A stretch of 64,000 bases of DNA from Rubrolithibacter danxiaensis (GCF_047272945.1 NZ_JBKOPS010000006.1:248001-312000); one strand, 5' to 3'; numbered from the stretch's first letter, positions 8,434 through 18,500 are shown. A program made the numbers and translations. Notes: generated by a model from the letters alone, not told the origin.

Positions 8434-9792
8434 TTAGCCCGCCATGCTGAATAACTGGGTTGTGGGTTGATTATTCCAGAGCCTTGCATCAAGGCACATG
8501 CAAATATTGCGTAAAAATCTCTTTCCTGCCCGAAGTACTTTTAACTGATTGATTTTTATTTCAACAAGTCCATCTTCTTCTAAGGCCTTCATCCGTTCTA
8601 TCCCTTCAAAAAAAGCGCCACATTGTTCAGATTTTTTATCCCAGGATGTTTTTCCGGTACACATAATATTTAAAATATGTTTTCGGATGATGAGATCTTC
8701 TTCTGAAAGGATATGGCCTTTTAATACAGGGAATTGATTTTGATCTATGAGTTCCAGGTACTCTTCGAGTTTTTTAACGTTCTGCGAAAATCCAAACCAG
8801 GTATCTGCAATAGAAGAAACTCCCAACGCAATCATCAGTTCAGTATATTGATGGGTATAGCCCATAAAATTGCGATGAAGGCTTTTATTCTTTAACGCTT
8901 TATACAGCGAATCTGTATTTAGAGCAAAATGATCCATGCCAATTTCTTCATATCCCATTTGGATAAACATGTTTCTTCCGAGTTCGTAAAGTTCCTGTTT
9001 GTACTCTACAGAAGGCAAATGCTCCTCTGTAAAACTTCGCTGTCCCGGCTTTATCCACGGAACGTGAGCATAGCTGTAAAAAGCAATGCGATCTGGTTTT
9101 AATGTTGCTACCTTTTCAATGGTTTGTTGCAACCCTTCCAGTTTTTGAAGCGGAAGGCCGTAAATTAAATCGAAATTAACTGATGTATAACCAATTGCCC
9201 TTGCCAGTTCTGTTACTTTTTTAACCTGTTCGTAACTCTGTATGCGATTTATAATTACCTGGACCTTTAAGTCAAAATCCTGTATCCCCAGACTGATCCT
9301 TCTGAAACCAAGAACATACAAAGTTCTAAGATGCTCTTCTGTTGTATTTCCGGGATGCCCTTCAAAACTGAATTCTGCATCCGGATGGACAGTTGCTTTT
9401 TTTAATATACCCTCTATAAGTATCTTCAAATTTTCGGGCTTAAAAAAAGTTGGTGTGCCACCTCCCAGGTGAATTTCTTTTATAATCGGTTTTTCCGACA
9501 GTAGATCGCAATACATTTCCCATTCTTTAAGTACGGCGTCAATATAAGGCTCTTCTACTTTATGGTTTTTTGTAATACGTGTATTGCAGCCGCAGTAAGT
9601 GCATAAACTCTCACAAAAAGGTAAGTGAATGTACAGACTGATACCCTGCGTTTTATTGCTGCGTCGAAATGAGAATCGAACCGAGTCTATCCATTTAGTA
9701 ATAGAAGGAGCTTCCTGGCTCCAATATGGCACAGTAGGGTAGCTGGTATATCGGGGTGCAGCTACGTTGTATTTTTTTATCAGCTTTTCCAT
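8434..9792 (-). CDS. hemN: Oxygen-independent coproporphyrinogen III oxidase
   Basis: A 452-aa radical-SAM enzyme. The cluster motif is Cys60-x3-Cys64-x2-Cys67-x-Cys69, in which the fourth Cys is the HemN-specific one. The N-terminal RYTSYPT, the GGGTPTF SAM-binding motif and the HemN C-terminal domain are all present, and the length is normal. It converts coproporphyrinogen III to protoporphyrinogen IX without O2, supplying haem for the cbb3 oxidase in low oxygen. It starts 7 bp after ldhA, in the same transcript. Confidence 0.96.
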   Translation of the reverse strand: MEKLIKKYNVAAPRYTSYPTVPYWSQEAPSITKWIDSVRFSFRRSNKTQGISLYIHLPFCESLCTYCGCNTRITKNHKVEEPYIDAVLKEWEMYCDLLSEKPIIKEIHLGGGTPTFFKPENLKILIEGILKKATVHPDAEFSFEGHPGNTTEEHLRTLYVLGFRRISLGIQDFDLKVQVIINRIQSYEQVKKVTELARAIGYTSVNFDLIYGLPLQKLEGLQQTIEKVATLKPDRIAFYSYAHVPWIKPGQRSFTEEHLPSVEYKQELYELGRNMFIQMGYEEIGMDHFALNTDSLYKALKNKSLHRNFMGYTHQYTELMIALGVSSIADTWFGFSQNVKKLEEYLELIDQNQFPVLKGHILSEEDLIIRKHILNIMCTGKTSWDKKSEQCGAFFEGIERMKALEEDGLVEIKINQLKVLRAGKRFLRNICMCLDARLWNNQPTTQLFSMAG

Positions 9793-9799
9793 CAGGATA

Positions 9800-10828
9800 T
9801 TAATATACTTTTACCACTTCGTTTGAAACCAGATAACATTTTTTAACACAGGCACAGGCTTCGCCGGCGCATTGGTTTTCCTGCCATCGATCCAAATTGA
9901 GGATAGTTTGTGCCTCAATTTCATGCAAAGCTTCGCGGGTTAAAAATGCCTGATGGGGCGTGATAATGACGTTTTTAAGAGCCATTAGTCGTTCGAGTAT
10001 CTTGTCTTTTGTTGTGTCGTTATGGTGGTCGTAGAAGAAAAGATTTTTTTCAAACTCATATACATCAAGGCCCAGGTACCCGATTCTGCCATTTTCCAAT
10101 GCAGTCAATACATCATCCGTTTTAAGTAATCCTCCTCGGCTGGTATTGAGCAGCATAACTCCTTTCTTCATTTGAGAAATAGTTGTTTTATTAATCAAAT
10201 GGTGGGTTGCATCGTTTAGTGGTACATGGAGCGAAATGATATCAGAAACACTTAAAAGAGTGTCCAGTTCAACAGGTTCTATCTTGCCCATGTTCTCCGG
10301 ATAAGAAACATCATATCCTAATACATGGCAACCCAGTCCGCTAAATATTTCTGCAGTAGCAAGACCAATATGTCCTAAACCTATTAATCCGACAGTTTTT
10401 CCGTAAAAGTTGAATCCCATGTGCTGATCAATGGAAAAATCGAAATTTCTGCTTTGATCTACTGTTGGAATTAGTTTGCGGCTAAGTGCGAGCGCAAGGC
10501 TAACAGTATATTCAGCTATGGCCTGCGGCGAGTAGGAGGGTACGTTCGCTATTTTTATATCGTGTTTTGCAGCGGCATCTTTGTCAATATGGTCTGTTCC
10601 AACTGACCGTGTTGCAATATATTTTATACCAAGCTCTGCCAGCTTATCAATTACAGGAGCAGAAAGATCATCATTGGTAAATACAACAACAGCATCTTTG
10701 CCTTTTGCATAAATAGAAGTTTCTAACGTTAACCGGTTAGAGATTAACGTAATGTCGTGTTTCTTTTGATTTGCTTTTGCAAGCAATTCTTTTTCGAAAC
10801 TTTTGATGCTGTAAGCCACAACTCGCAT
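9800..10828 (-). CDS. ldhA: D-lactate dehydrogenase (2-hydroxyacid dehydrogenase family)
   Basis: A 342-aa NAD-dependent enzyme. The Rossmann motif GLGHIG sits at residues 150-155. The catalytic triad is visible as Arg231, Glu260 and His292, with the spacing (29 and 32) of fermentative D-lactate dehydrogenases. It would reduce pyruvate to D-lactate to recycle NADH when oxygen is short. It is the first gene after the receiver-CRP regulator and has its own predicted operator and -7 box, so it probably starts an operon with hemN, the haemoglobin and the DUF488 gene. Confidence 0.92.
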   Translation of the reverse strand: MRVVAYSIKSFEKELLAKANQKKHDITLISNRLTLETSIYAKGKDAVVVFTNDDLSAPVIDKLAELGIKYIATRSVGTDHIDKDAAAKHDIKIANVPSYSPQAIAEYTVSLALALSRKLIPTVDQSRNFDFSIDQHMGFNFYGKTVGLIGLGHIGLATAEIFSGLGCHVLGYDVSYPENMGKIEPVELDTLLSVSDIISLHVPLNDATHHLINKTTISQMKKGVMLLNTSRGGLLKTDDVLTALENGRIGYLGLDVYEFEKNLFFYDHHNDTTKDKILERLMALKNVIITPHQAFLTREALHEIEAQTILNLDRWQENQCAGEACACVKKCYLVSNEVVKVY

Positions 10829-10847
10829 AACAGTAGAAATTTTTATT

Positions 10848-10855
10848 CAAAAGTA
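10848..10855 (-). promoter_or_regulatory. -7 box of the ldhA-hemN operon
   Basis: Minus-strand TACTTTTG, a full match to TAnnTTTG, 19 bp before the ldhA start. The first base is 51.5 bp from the centre of the operator at 10899-10914. Confidence 0.6.
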
Positions 10856-10898
10856 CAGCAGAGTTGAGGCTCAATGAATGAGTGAAGTCAGAAGGAAA

Positions 10899-10914
10899 TG
10901 TGATGCTTGTCAGT
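10899..10914. promoter_or_regulatory. Predicted CRP/FNR-type operator upstream of ldhA
   Basis: TGTGATGCTTGTCAGT shares TGTGAT-N4-GTCAGT with the ccoNO site. It overlaps the stop codon of the receiver-CRP gene, so the regulator may bind at the end of its own gene to drive the next operon. With the -7 box at 10848-10855 the site would be centred about 60-65 bp upstream of the transcription start, a class I activator position. Confidence 0.6.
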
Positions 10915-11974
10915 TTTTCATTTTTTGCAGTTTGCTGATATCCAGTATATCAATCTGGCTGCCTTTCTTTTCGATGATGCACTCATCTTTAAAATCGCTC
11001 AGAGTGCGGCTCACCGTTTCTGTTGCCATACCGGCCATTGCTGCCAGGTCTTCACGTGAAATGCGAAAAGTATATCCAGAATTATCTGAAGCTGAATTGG
11101 CTTGCAGCGCCAGGCGCAGTAGCGTTTGAGCCATTCTTTTTCTTACGGAATTATAGGCTAATTGAAGTAACTGCTCTTCTTTTTCGCGTAAATTATTCGA
11201 GAGGATTTTAATAAATTCCCGTCCTACATCCGGATATTTATTCAATAACTGATCTATGGTGTCTTTCGGGATAAGACAGAGAGAACTGTCTTCCAGTGCT
11301 TCTGCAGTTTCTGTGTACGCTTCATTGGATAGCAGAGCCTGTATGCCGATGTATTCCTCGGGACCGTACATGCCGGTAAGTAATTCGCGGCCGTCTGAAC
11401 TGAGTTTAAGAGTTTTTACTTTTCCTGATAGCAGCAGATAGATTCCCTGCGCTGTATCGCCATCGTAATACAGAATTTGCTTTTTCTTTAGCTGCCTTAT
11501 TTTCCTTTCGGCAATTACTTTTTTTAATTCTTCAATACCATTTCCGTGGTTAGCCAGCTGACTTAGGTTTTCGAGGGATTTGCTGTAAAACGCTTTTTGT
11601 TTCTCCTTTTTCTGAAGCCGGCTCTCTATCGCATTTAACAACTCCATATCGTCAAATGGTTTGGTTAAGTAATCATCTGCCCCCATTTCCATCCCTTTTC
11701 TCATATCCACACGTTCTGCCTTTGCAGTTAGGAAAATGAACGGAACGGAAGCTGTTTCAGGATTTTTACTTAGCAGGTAAAGAACGCCATAACCATCCAA
11801 TTCAGGCATCATAATATCACATAGTATCAGGTCTGGAGGATTTTTCTGTGCCATATCAACGCCGGCTTTCCCATTAGCAGCTGTGAGTACTTCAAAATCT
11901 GCAAGGCTAAGAATTTCGGCAGTGCTTTCCCGTATGTCGTCGTTATCTTCAATTATCAGAATTGTCTTTTTCAT
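10910..11974 (-). CDS. Response regulator with receiver, cNMP-fold and CRP/FNR helix-turn-helix domains
   Basis: A 354-aa fusion. Residues 1-122 are a CheY-like receiver: acidic pocket Glu9-Asp10, phospho-acceptor Asp53, Thr83 and Lys105. Residues about 145-265 form a cyclic-nucleotide-binding jelly roll (YYDGD, IYLLLSGKVK). The C-terminus (about 285-345) is a CRP-type winged helix whose recognition helix reads ETVSRTL, with the Glu-x2-Ser-Arg pattern of FNR. There is no N-terminal Cys cluster, so it does not sense oxygen itself. It lies 35 bp after the FixL-like kinase gene. Functionally it would replace both FixJ and FixK. Confidence is high for domains, moderate for role. Confidence 0.92.
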   Translation of the reverse strand: MKKTILIIEDNDDIRESTAEILSLADFEVLTAANGKAGVDMAQKNPPDLILCDIMMPELDGYGVLYLLSKNPETASVPFIFLTAKAERVDMRKGMEMGADDYLTKPFDDMELLNAIESRLQKKEKQKAFYSKSLENLSQLANHGNGIEELKKVIAERKIRQLKKKQILYYDGDTAQGIYLLLSGKVKTLKLSSDGRELLTGMYGPEEYIGIQALLSNEAYTETAEALEDSSLCLIPKDTIDQLLNKYPDVGREFIKILSNNLREKEEQLLQLAYNSVRKRMAQTLLRLALQANSASDNSGYTFRISREDLAAMAGMATETVSRTLSDFKDECIIEKKGSQIDILDISKLQKMKN

Positions 11975-12009
11975 TAGAAACTGTTTAGGTTGCTAAATTG
12001 TACAAATAG

Positions 12010-13197
12010 CTATTTATTGTAAAAGGTGATTGTAAACTTGGTGCCTTTATTCAAAGTGCTTTCAAAAGCTACCATTCCATTCATTAATGCGGTGTAACGT
12101 GCCACAATATTCAAACCGAGTCCGGTTCCCGGAATATTGCCGGTATTATGTGCTCTGAAAAAGGGCTCGAACAGGTTTTTCTGATCAGATTCAGGTATAC
12201 CGATGCCATTATCCTGAACTACAACAACGCATTTTGAATCAGTGATCTCGGTATTAAACTCTATAAAAGTATTTTCACCGGAGTATTTTATGGCATTGGC
12301 TACGAGGTTAATAATACAGTTTTTTAATAAGTTCTGGTCCAGGAATACCATACTGCTTAAGCCGGTATGCTGATAAATAATGCTTTGGTTTTGCTTGGTA
12401 ACCAGTTGCATTTCTTCAATAATTTCTTCAGCAAGTTTAACAATGTCAAACTCCTGGAATGTGGGTTCTATTTTACCGGCTTCGAGTCTTTCAAGCGACA
12501 GGAAGTCGTTCAAAATAGCGGTTAAATTTCCAACGGAAGTTTTTATTTTATTTACGTGACGGGAAACATTTTCCAGATCGGCATTTTTTGAGTATTTTTC
12601 TATTAATGAAGCCGAAAGCTGAACAGAGCTAAGCGGAGTTCTGAATTCGTGTGAAGCCATTGATACGAAACGGCTTTTCAATTGATTGAGTTCTTTTTCT
12701 TTTTCTAATGATATGCTGACCTCCTCTTTTGCTTCCTGCAGTGCCTTTACGGTCTTTCGCAGCGATGCAGTCCTTTCTTCTACGGTATGCTCAAGTTCTA
12801 AAGCATATTCTTTTATGCGTTCCTCGGCTGCTTTTTCGCGTGTCAGATCATGAATAAAACCCGCGTATATTTCCCTTCCGAAAAACTTTACTTCGCTTAC
12901 GCCCAATCTGAAAGGAAAAATGCTTCCATCTTTCTTAAGCCCTCTCACTTCACGACCAATTCCGATAATGTGTGGTTTATGGGTTCTCTGGTATCTTTCA
13001 ATATAGCCATCGTGGAGGCTGTGATCTGGCTCTGGCATTAACATGGATACATTCTTGCCAATTACTTCTTCGGGAGTATAACCGAAAAGCTTGCAGGCAG
13101 AAGGATTGATGGATTCGACTATTCCCCGGTTATCAATAGTGATTATGCCATCAATGGCATTTTCAATAATTGCATTTAATAATGCGGCGTCATTCAT
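12010..13197 (-). CDS. FixL-like haem-PAS oxygen-sensor histidine kinase
   Basis: A 395-aa soluble kinase. The PAS domain (about 5-125) aligns by eye with the haem domain of rhizobial FixL: the haem-ligand His falls at His62 in LHDGY, with Arg68 (FixL Arg206), His76 (FixL His214) and Arg82 (FixL Arg220) in HIIGIGR. A coiled-coil linker (about 122-175) leads to the dimerisation helix with phospho-acceptor His183 (SHEFRTP) and an ATPase domain with N box NAIKYS and G boxes DNGIGIP and GTGLGL. No membrane helix is present. It should bind O2 and be active when deoxygenated. The next gene is its likely partner. Confidence 0.9.
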   Translation of the reverse strand: MNDAALLNAIIENAIDGIITIDNRGIVESINPSACKLFGYTPEEVIGKNVSMLMPEPDHSLHDGYIERYQRTHKPHIIGIGREVRGLKKDGSIFPFRLGVSEVKFFGREIYAGFIHDLTREKAAEERIKEYALELEHTVEERTASLRKTVKALQEAKEEVSISLEKEKELNQLKSRFVSMASHEFRTPLSSVQLSASLIEKYSKNADLENVSRHVNKIKTSVGNLTAILNDFLSLERLEAGKIEPTFQEFDIVKLAEEIIEEMQLVTKQNQSIIYQHTGLSSMVFLDQNLLKNCIINLVANAIKYSGENTFIEFNTEITDSKCVVVVQDNGIGIPESDQKNLFEPFFRAHNTGNIPGTGLGLNIVARYTALMNGMVAFESTLNKGTKFTITFYNK

Positions 13198-13290
13198 GAG
13201 GACTAAAATATCCTAAAATTATCTTATTCTAAAAACTTCCTGTTTTAAAAAGATTTAATAATACTTTTTGTTGGCACAATTACTTCTTTT

Positions 13291-13306
13291 TGTGATTCCG
13301 GTCATA
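13291..13306. promoter_or_regulatory. Predicted CRP/FNR-type operator in the kinase/592-aa-protein divergent region
   Basis: TGTGATTCCGGTCATA carries the same TGTGAT-N4-GTCA core as the sites at 1337 and 10899. It lies 93 bp from the kinase start (minus strand) and 50 bp from the start of the plus-strand gene at 13357. No -7 box at the 51.5-bp spacing is clear on the kinase side; TAGTTTTT at 13349 is one base off this spacing on the plus side. It could serve either gene. Confidence 0.5.
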
Positions 13307-13356
13307 TTTTTCCTCTGAACTTATTTCCTTCTTTGTTTGAATTTTTAATAGTTTTT

Positions 13357-15135
13357 ATGAGCCATACTTTTCACATCCCGGTACTTGGATTAGGTTTTTC
13401 TATTGATACTCCCCTTAAAGTTGCACGGTATGGAATTTCTTCCGTTGTTTCTATTGTAGATGATGAACTGGTTGAAAAGATGCGAAAGTTACATGCAGAG
13501 AAAAATGGTATTCCTTATGTTCCGATAAATAAAAAGGAAAATGACAGCAGGGCTCGTAGAATCACCGCTTATCTTAATCTGCTTAACCAATTGGTAAATA
13601 ATCAGTTTGAAGAACTGAAAGGTCAGCAATTTGGGGAGGGTTCGGATATTAACCGGTACTTTAATTTGCTTCCAAATACTTCATCTTTAAAAAGGCAGTT
13701 CATGGAAATGCAGTGCGCTGCAGATCCATTGGAAAGAAAAGAACGGCAGGAGCAATTACGGAAACAGCTGGAAAAAGGGGCTATTGATGTAAATATAATG
13801 TCTAAAGTTGATAAGCTGAATTATGATCCTGCCGGAAATGCTTTAGGGGATATTTATACCGATGCGCTTGCTGCGTTACGTGGATTTGCCAATAGTAACC
13901 TGAATTCATCGCTTATTCTTTCAGCAGGCATGAACCCGAGGCTGTACAGTTATCTGGAAACATTTGATTGCTTTTTGCCACAGCCTGACGGAGCTTTTTT
14001 GAAAAAGATCATTTTGAAAGTAAGCGATTTCCGCTCTGCTTTTATACAGGCTAAATTTTTAGCGAAAAAGGGGTTGTGGGTTTCAGAATTTCGTATTGAA
14101 TCCGGTTTAAATTGCGGTGGCCATGCTTTTGCCACAGAAGGATTTCTATTAGGGCCTATACTTGAGGAGTTTAAACAGCGCAGGAATGAAATGACCGAAG
14201 AACTTGCAGTATTGTATGCTGCCGCATTAAAGGATAAAGGATTGCCTGAACTGGAAAATAAAACAGTAAAGATTAGTGTGCAAGGCGGAATAGGTACTGC
14301 AGAAGAAAATGAATTTTTATTGAACCACTATAACCTGGATAGAACAGGCTGGGGAAGCCCGTTTCTGTTAGTGCCCGAAGCAACCAATGTTGATTCAGAA
14401 ACGTTACACGATTTATCGGGGGCAGATACAGAAGACTTTTATGTTAGCAATTCTTCGCCTTTAGGTGTTCCGTTTAATAATTTCAGAAAAAGCTCGGTAG
14501 AAAAACAACGGCTTGAGAGGATAGCTAAGGGAAGACCTGGTAGTCCCTGTACTAAAAAGTACTTAGTTTCCAATACCGAATTTACTGCCGAACCGATTTG
14601 CACTGCATCGCGTGAATACCAGAAAAAGAAGATTGATCAGTTAAAAGCGCAGGAAATATCTGCGGAAGAGTTTCAACTGCGATTTGATGAAATTACAGAA
14701 AAGATCTGTTTATGCGAATCGCTTTGCAGTTCTGTTTACATAAAACACAACCTGTTAAAACCAAAAGAAAACAGGGCTGTAGCCATTTGCCCCGGCCCTA
14801 ATATTGCCTACTTTTCCGGAGTATTTTCGCTTGACGATATGATAAAACATATCTACGGTGAAGTAAACCTGCTTCAGGCTAAAGAACGGGCTCATATGTT
14901 CATAAATGAGCTTAATTTATACATTGAATACTTTGAAAAAGATATAAAAAACAGCTTACGAGAGTATTCAGATAAGAAGTTTAAGCAGCTGAAAAAGTTT
15001 GGTGAACAGCTTCAGCAGGGTATGGAATATTATAAACAGTTAATACCACAAACGGGTAGTTTGCTGGAAAAATATTATACAGACCTCCAGCAAAGCAAAA
15101 TCCGTCTGGAAAAGATCGCTGTTTACTTTTATTAA
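13357..15135 (+). CDS. Uncharacterised 592-aa protein with TIM-barrel-like pattern
   Basis: The ATG at 13357 is chosen; the frame extends upstream to a TTG at 13333, but the conserved-looking sequence begins MSHTFHIPVLGLGFS. The pattern PVLGLGFSIDTP, a Gly-Gly-His block (LNCGGHAF, about 250-257) and SVQGGIGTAEENEF (about 310-323) recalls FMN-binding TIM barrels such as nitronate monooxygenase/PfaD, but this is only visual similarity. Several Cys lie in the C-terminal half (SPCTKKY, PICTASR, ICLCESLC, AICPGPN) and could bind a metal. A basic coiled-coil tail ends it. It is divergent from the oxygen-sensor kinase and shares an operator with it. Function is unknown. Confidence 0.8.
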   Translation: MSHTFHIPVLGLGFSIDTPLKVARYGISSVVSIVDDELVEKMRKLHAEKNGIPYVPINKKENDSRARRITAYLNLLNQLVNNQFEELKGQQFGEGSDINRYFNLLPNTSSLKRQFMEMQCAADPLERKERQEQLRKQLEKGAIDVNIMSKVDKLNYDPAGNALGDIYTDALAALRGFANSNLNSSLILSAGMNPRLYSYLETFDCFLPQPDGAFLKKIILKVSDFRSAFIQAKFLAKKGLWVSEFRIESGLNCGGHAFATEGFLLGPILEEFKQRRNEMTEELAVLYAAALKDKGLPELENKTVKISVQGGIGTAEENEFLLNHYNLDRTGWGSPFLLVPEATNVDSETLHDLSGADTEDFYVSNSSPLGVPFNNFRKSSVEKQRLERIAKGRPGSPCTKKYLVSNTEFTAEPICTASREYQKKKIDQLKAQEISAEEFQLRFDEITEKICLCESLCSSVYIKHNLLKPKENRAVAICPGPNIAYFSGVFSLDDMIKHIYGEVNLLQAKERAHMFINELNLYIEYFEKDIKNSLREYSDKKFKQLKKFGEQLQQGMEYYKQLIPQTGSLLEKYYTDLQQSKIRLEKIAVYFY

Positions 15136-15510
15136 ATTATGTAGCCCTTATTTGCTTCATTCAGATATTCTGCAAATTATTCTTATTTAAAATAATAGTT
15201 TTAAACTATTCAAAGTGAGAATATATGTGAATGAAACATTACTCCTTTCTGTTAAGAAATAATAAAGTTCAAAATTACATTTGTTTTTAAAAAATACTTT
15301 ATTAGCTTAGCCATCACTAACCGCTGCCAATTATTTAACCATTACTTCTGTTGTTTTGCAGGTATATGGGTGTTCTTTTGTTATTTTTAATAAATGTTTT
15401 TATTACATTTTTTATAATTAATACGGAGAAGTCCACTAATCTAAGCAATAGGTAAATAGTTAATAATTGTCAGTTAAACTATTTTAACTAATAATAAACC
15501 AATAAAAATC
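15136..15510. other. Intergenic region before susC
   Basis: A 375-bp AT-rich gap. It contains a 17-nt perfect palindrome AATAGTTT-T-AAACTATT at 15194-15210, the candidate -7 box at 15276-15283, and a 7-bp inverted repeat AGTTAAA-CTAT-TTTAACT at 15472-15489 just before the susC start. No reading frame or RNA gene is evident. Confidence 0.6.
15276..15283 (+). promoter_or_regulatory. Candidate -7 box for the susCD operon
   Basis: TACATTTG matches TAnnTTTG. It implies a leader of about 220 nt before the susC ATG. No convincing -33 TTG element is seen at normal spacing. Confidence 0.4.
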
Positions 15511-18500
15511 ATGAGAAAAAAGTTACAATTGAATTGCTTTGCAAGGAGTAGCAGTTATGCTCATCTTGCAAGGCTTGCTTGTGTTTCTTTTGCAGTTACT
15601 TTTCTTTCCTCTTCTCCTGTTTGGGCAATTGAAAACAGAGGAACAACTGTGAAGGAAAGCTCTGTATTCGAAAAAAGTAAAGCCGACATTCCTGTGAAAG
15701 GTAAAATTACTGATAAAGAAACAGGGGAGCCGCTGATTGGTGTTTCTGTAATGGTAAAAGGAACAGGAGTAGGTGCTTCAACAGATGCAAGCGGAAACTT
15801 TTCTATTAACAGTGCGCCGGAAAATGGAACATTGGTAATTACATACATTGGATACAACAAGCTTGAAGTACCGATAAGCAACAGAAGGACAATTAACATT
15901 GCGCTCACAAGTTCATCTACGTCTTTAAATGAAGTGGTTGTAGTTGGTTACGGTACGCAAAAGAAGGCAACATTAACCGGGGCGGTTAGCCAGGTTAAAG
16001 GCTCGGACATCGTACAATCTCCTTCTACCAACGTTACAAATAGCCTTGCCGGTCGTTTGGCTGGTTTGGTTGCCGTTACACCTACCAGCGAACCTGGTTA
16101 CGATGGCTCTGTTCTGCGGATAAGAGGTGTAAATACGATGAATAATAATAACCCCCTTGTAGTGGTTGACGGAATTCCGGGCCGCAGTTTAGAGCGGATT
16201 GATCCGAGTGTAATAGAAAGCATTTCAGTTTTAAAGGATGCTTCTGCGGCTATTTATGGTGCGCAGGCAGCAAACGGTGTAATTTTAGTTACTACTAAAA
16301 GAGGTAAGGTAGGTAAACCTACCATCACAGCTTCCTTTAACCAAGGCTATGGAACTCCAACCAGGCTTCCTGATATGGCAGATGCACCTACGTATGCTAC
16401 CATGATCAATGAGATAGCTTACTACAAAAACCCAAGTGCTTATACTCCCATTTATACTGATGAACAGATTCAAAAATTTGCTGATGGATCAGATCCCTGG
16501 AACTATCCAAATACTGACTGGTTCGATGAGGTTTTAAAGCCCTGGGCGGGTCAAAATTATGGAAATATGTCGGTAACTGGTGGTAGCGAAGCTATAAAAT
16601 ACCTTGTTTCTCTATCAGGGAAAAGCCAGGGAGGCTTTTATTATAACAGCGGTACAAAATACAATCAATATGATTTTCGTACCAATCTGGATGGAGCCAT
16701 TAACAAAAATATAAGTGTGGCTTTTGATGTTGCCGGACGTATGGAAGACCGTAATTTTCCTACGCGTTCTGCCGGCAGTATCTTTAGAATGGTAATGCGA
16801 GGTAAACCAACCATGACAGCTTATTGGCCAAACGGCATGCCTGGTCCGGATATTGAATATGGAGATAATCCTGTTGTTGTTAGTACCAAGGCTACCGGTT
16901 ATGATCATGATAAACGCTATGTATTAAACAGTAACATGAAACTGAATGTTAAAATTCCATGGGTAGAAGGCTTGTCATTAACAGGAAATGCATCTTTGGA
17001 TAAAAACTTCCGTTTTCAGAAAACCTGGCAAACTCCCTGGTATTTATATTCTTTCAGTGGTTTTGATGCTAATAATCAGCCAATCCTCGAAAAGTCGAAA
17101 AAAGGTTTTGACAGTCCTGCATTGAATGAGAGAATGGAAGACAATCAAAACATTCTCCTGAATGCCCTTGTGAATTATCAAACTAAATTTTTAACAAACA
17201 ATGATTTGAACTTATTGGTGGGTGTTGAGAGAATAACCGGTAAAGGAGATAACTTTAGTGCTTATCGTAAAAACTTTACATCTTCTTTGCTTGATCAGAT
17301 GTTTGCAGGTGCAACAGATCAGTTTATGTCGAATGATGGTTCTGCGTTTACTCAGGCAAGATTAAATTATTTTGGTAGAGTTAATTATGCGTATAAACAA
17401 AAATATCTGGCAGAATTTGTCTGGAGATACCAGGGTTCTTACATTTTTCCACAAGAGAAACGATTTGGATTTTTTCCCGGAATATCTATTGGATACAATA
17501 TATCTGAAGAGCCTTTCTGGAAAAATCATTTAGGAAACACAATTAATTCATTGAAAATTAGGGGCTCGTGGGGACAAACTGGTAATGACCAGATTAACGA
17601 GTGGCAATATCTTGCTACATATGACATAGGAGGAATAAGGCCCGCTTCAGGAAATCCAAGGATACCGTATATTACAAATGGCGGAGTAGAAAATCCAGCC
17701 TTGTATCAAACCGTTCTACCAAACCCTAATGTTACATGGGAGGTGGCTAATCAGTCAAATATTGGTTTTGATGCAACTTTATTAAATAGCAAGCTGTCTT
17801 TAACCGCCGATTTCTTTAATTATACGCGTTCACAAATTTTATGGTATCGTAATGCTTCTGTCCCTACTTCCAGTGGTTTAGCAGGTATGCTTCCACGGGA
17901 AAATATTGGAAAAATGGGAAATAAAGGATTTGATTTCAGCATTGGCTATAACAACAAGTCCGGCGATTTTGAATATCAGATTGGTCTGAATGGTGGTTAT
18001 CAGAAAAACCGAATAATATTCTGGGATGAAGCAGCAGGTGCACCACAGTATCAGCAAAGTACAGGTCATCCGTATAACAGCCAGTTATGGTACAAGGCAA
18101 TTGGTGTGTTCCACAACCAGGCAGAAATTGATGCCTATCCTCACTGGAGCGGGGCAGTACCTGGAGACATTAAGTTTGAAGATTATAACAACGATGGTAA
18201 GATCGATGCTCTTGACAGAATAAGATATGATAAAAGTGATGTTCCCACTTTTCAGGGCGGACTTAGTTTTAATTTGGCATATAAAGGATTTGACTTGTCT
18301 GCTTTAGTTCAGGGTTCTGCAGGTGCAGTACGCTATATTTCTACAGAATCAGGAGAAATTGGCAACTTTTTGGAAAGTTTTGCAGAAGGAAGATGGACTC
18401 CGGAAAATCCGAATGCTGACAAGCCACGAACCTTTAACCGCGGCAACGAGTATTGGGTTGGCCAGGGAAATACATACTGGGCATACAACTCCGATTATAT

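Noticed and set aside
10864..10874. TTGAGGCTCAA, resembling an FNR box before ldhA
   Set aside because: The half-sites TTGA and TCAA are separated by 3 bp, not the 6 needed for an FNR/CRP dimer. The site at 10899-10914 has the correct spacing and recurs elsewhere.
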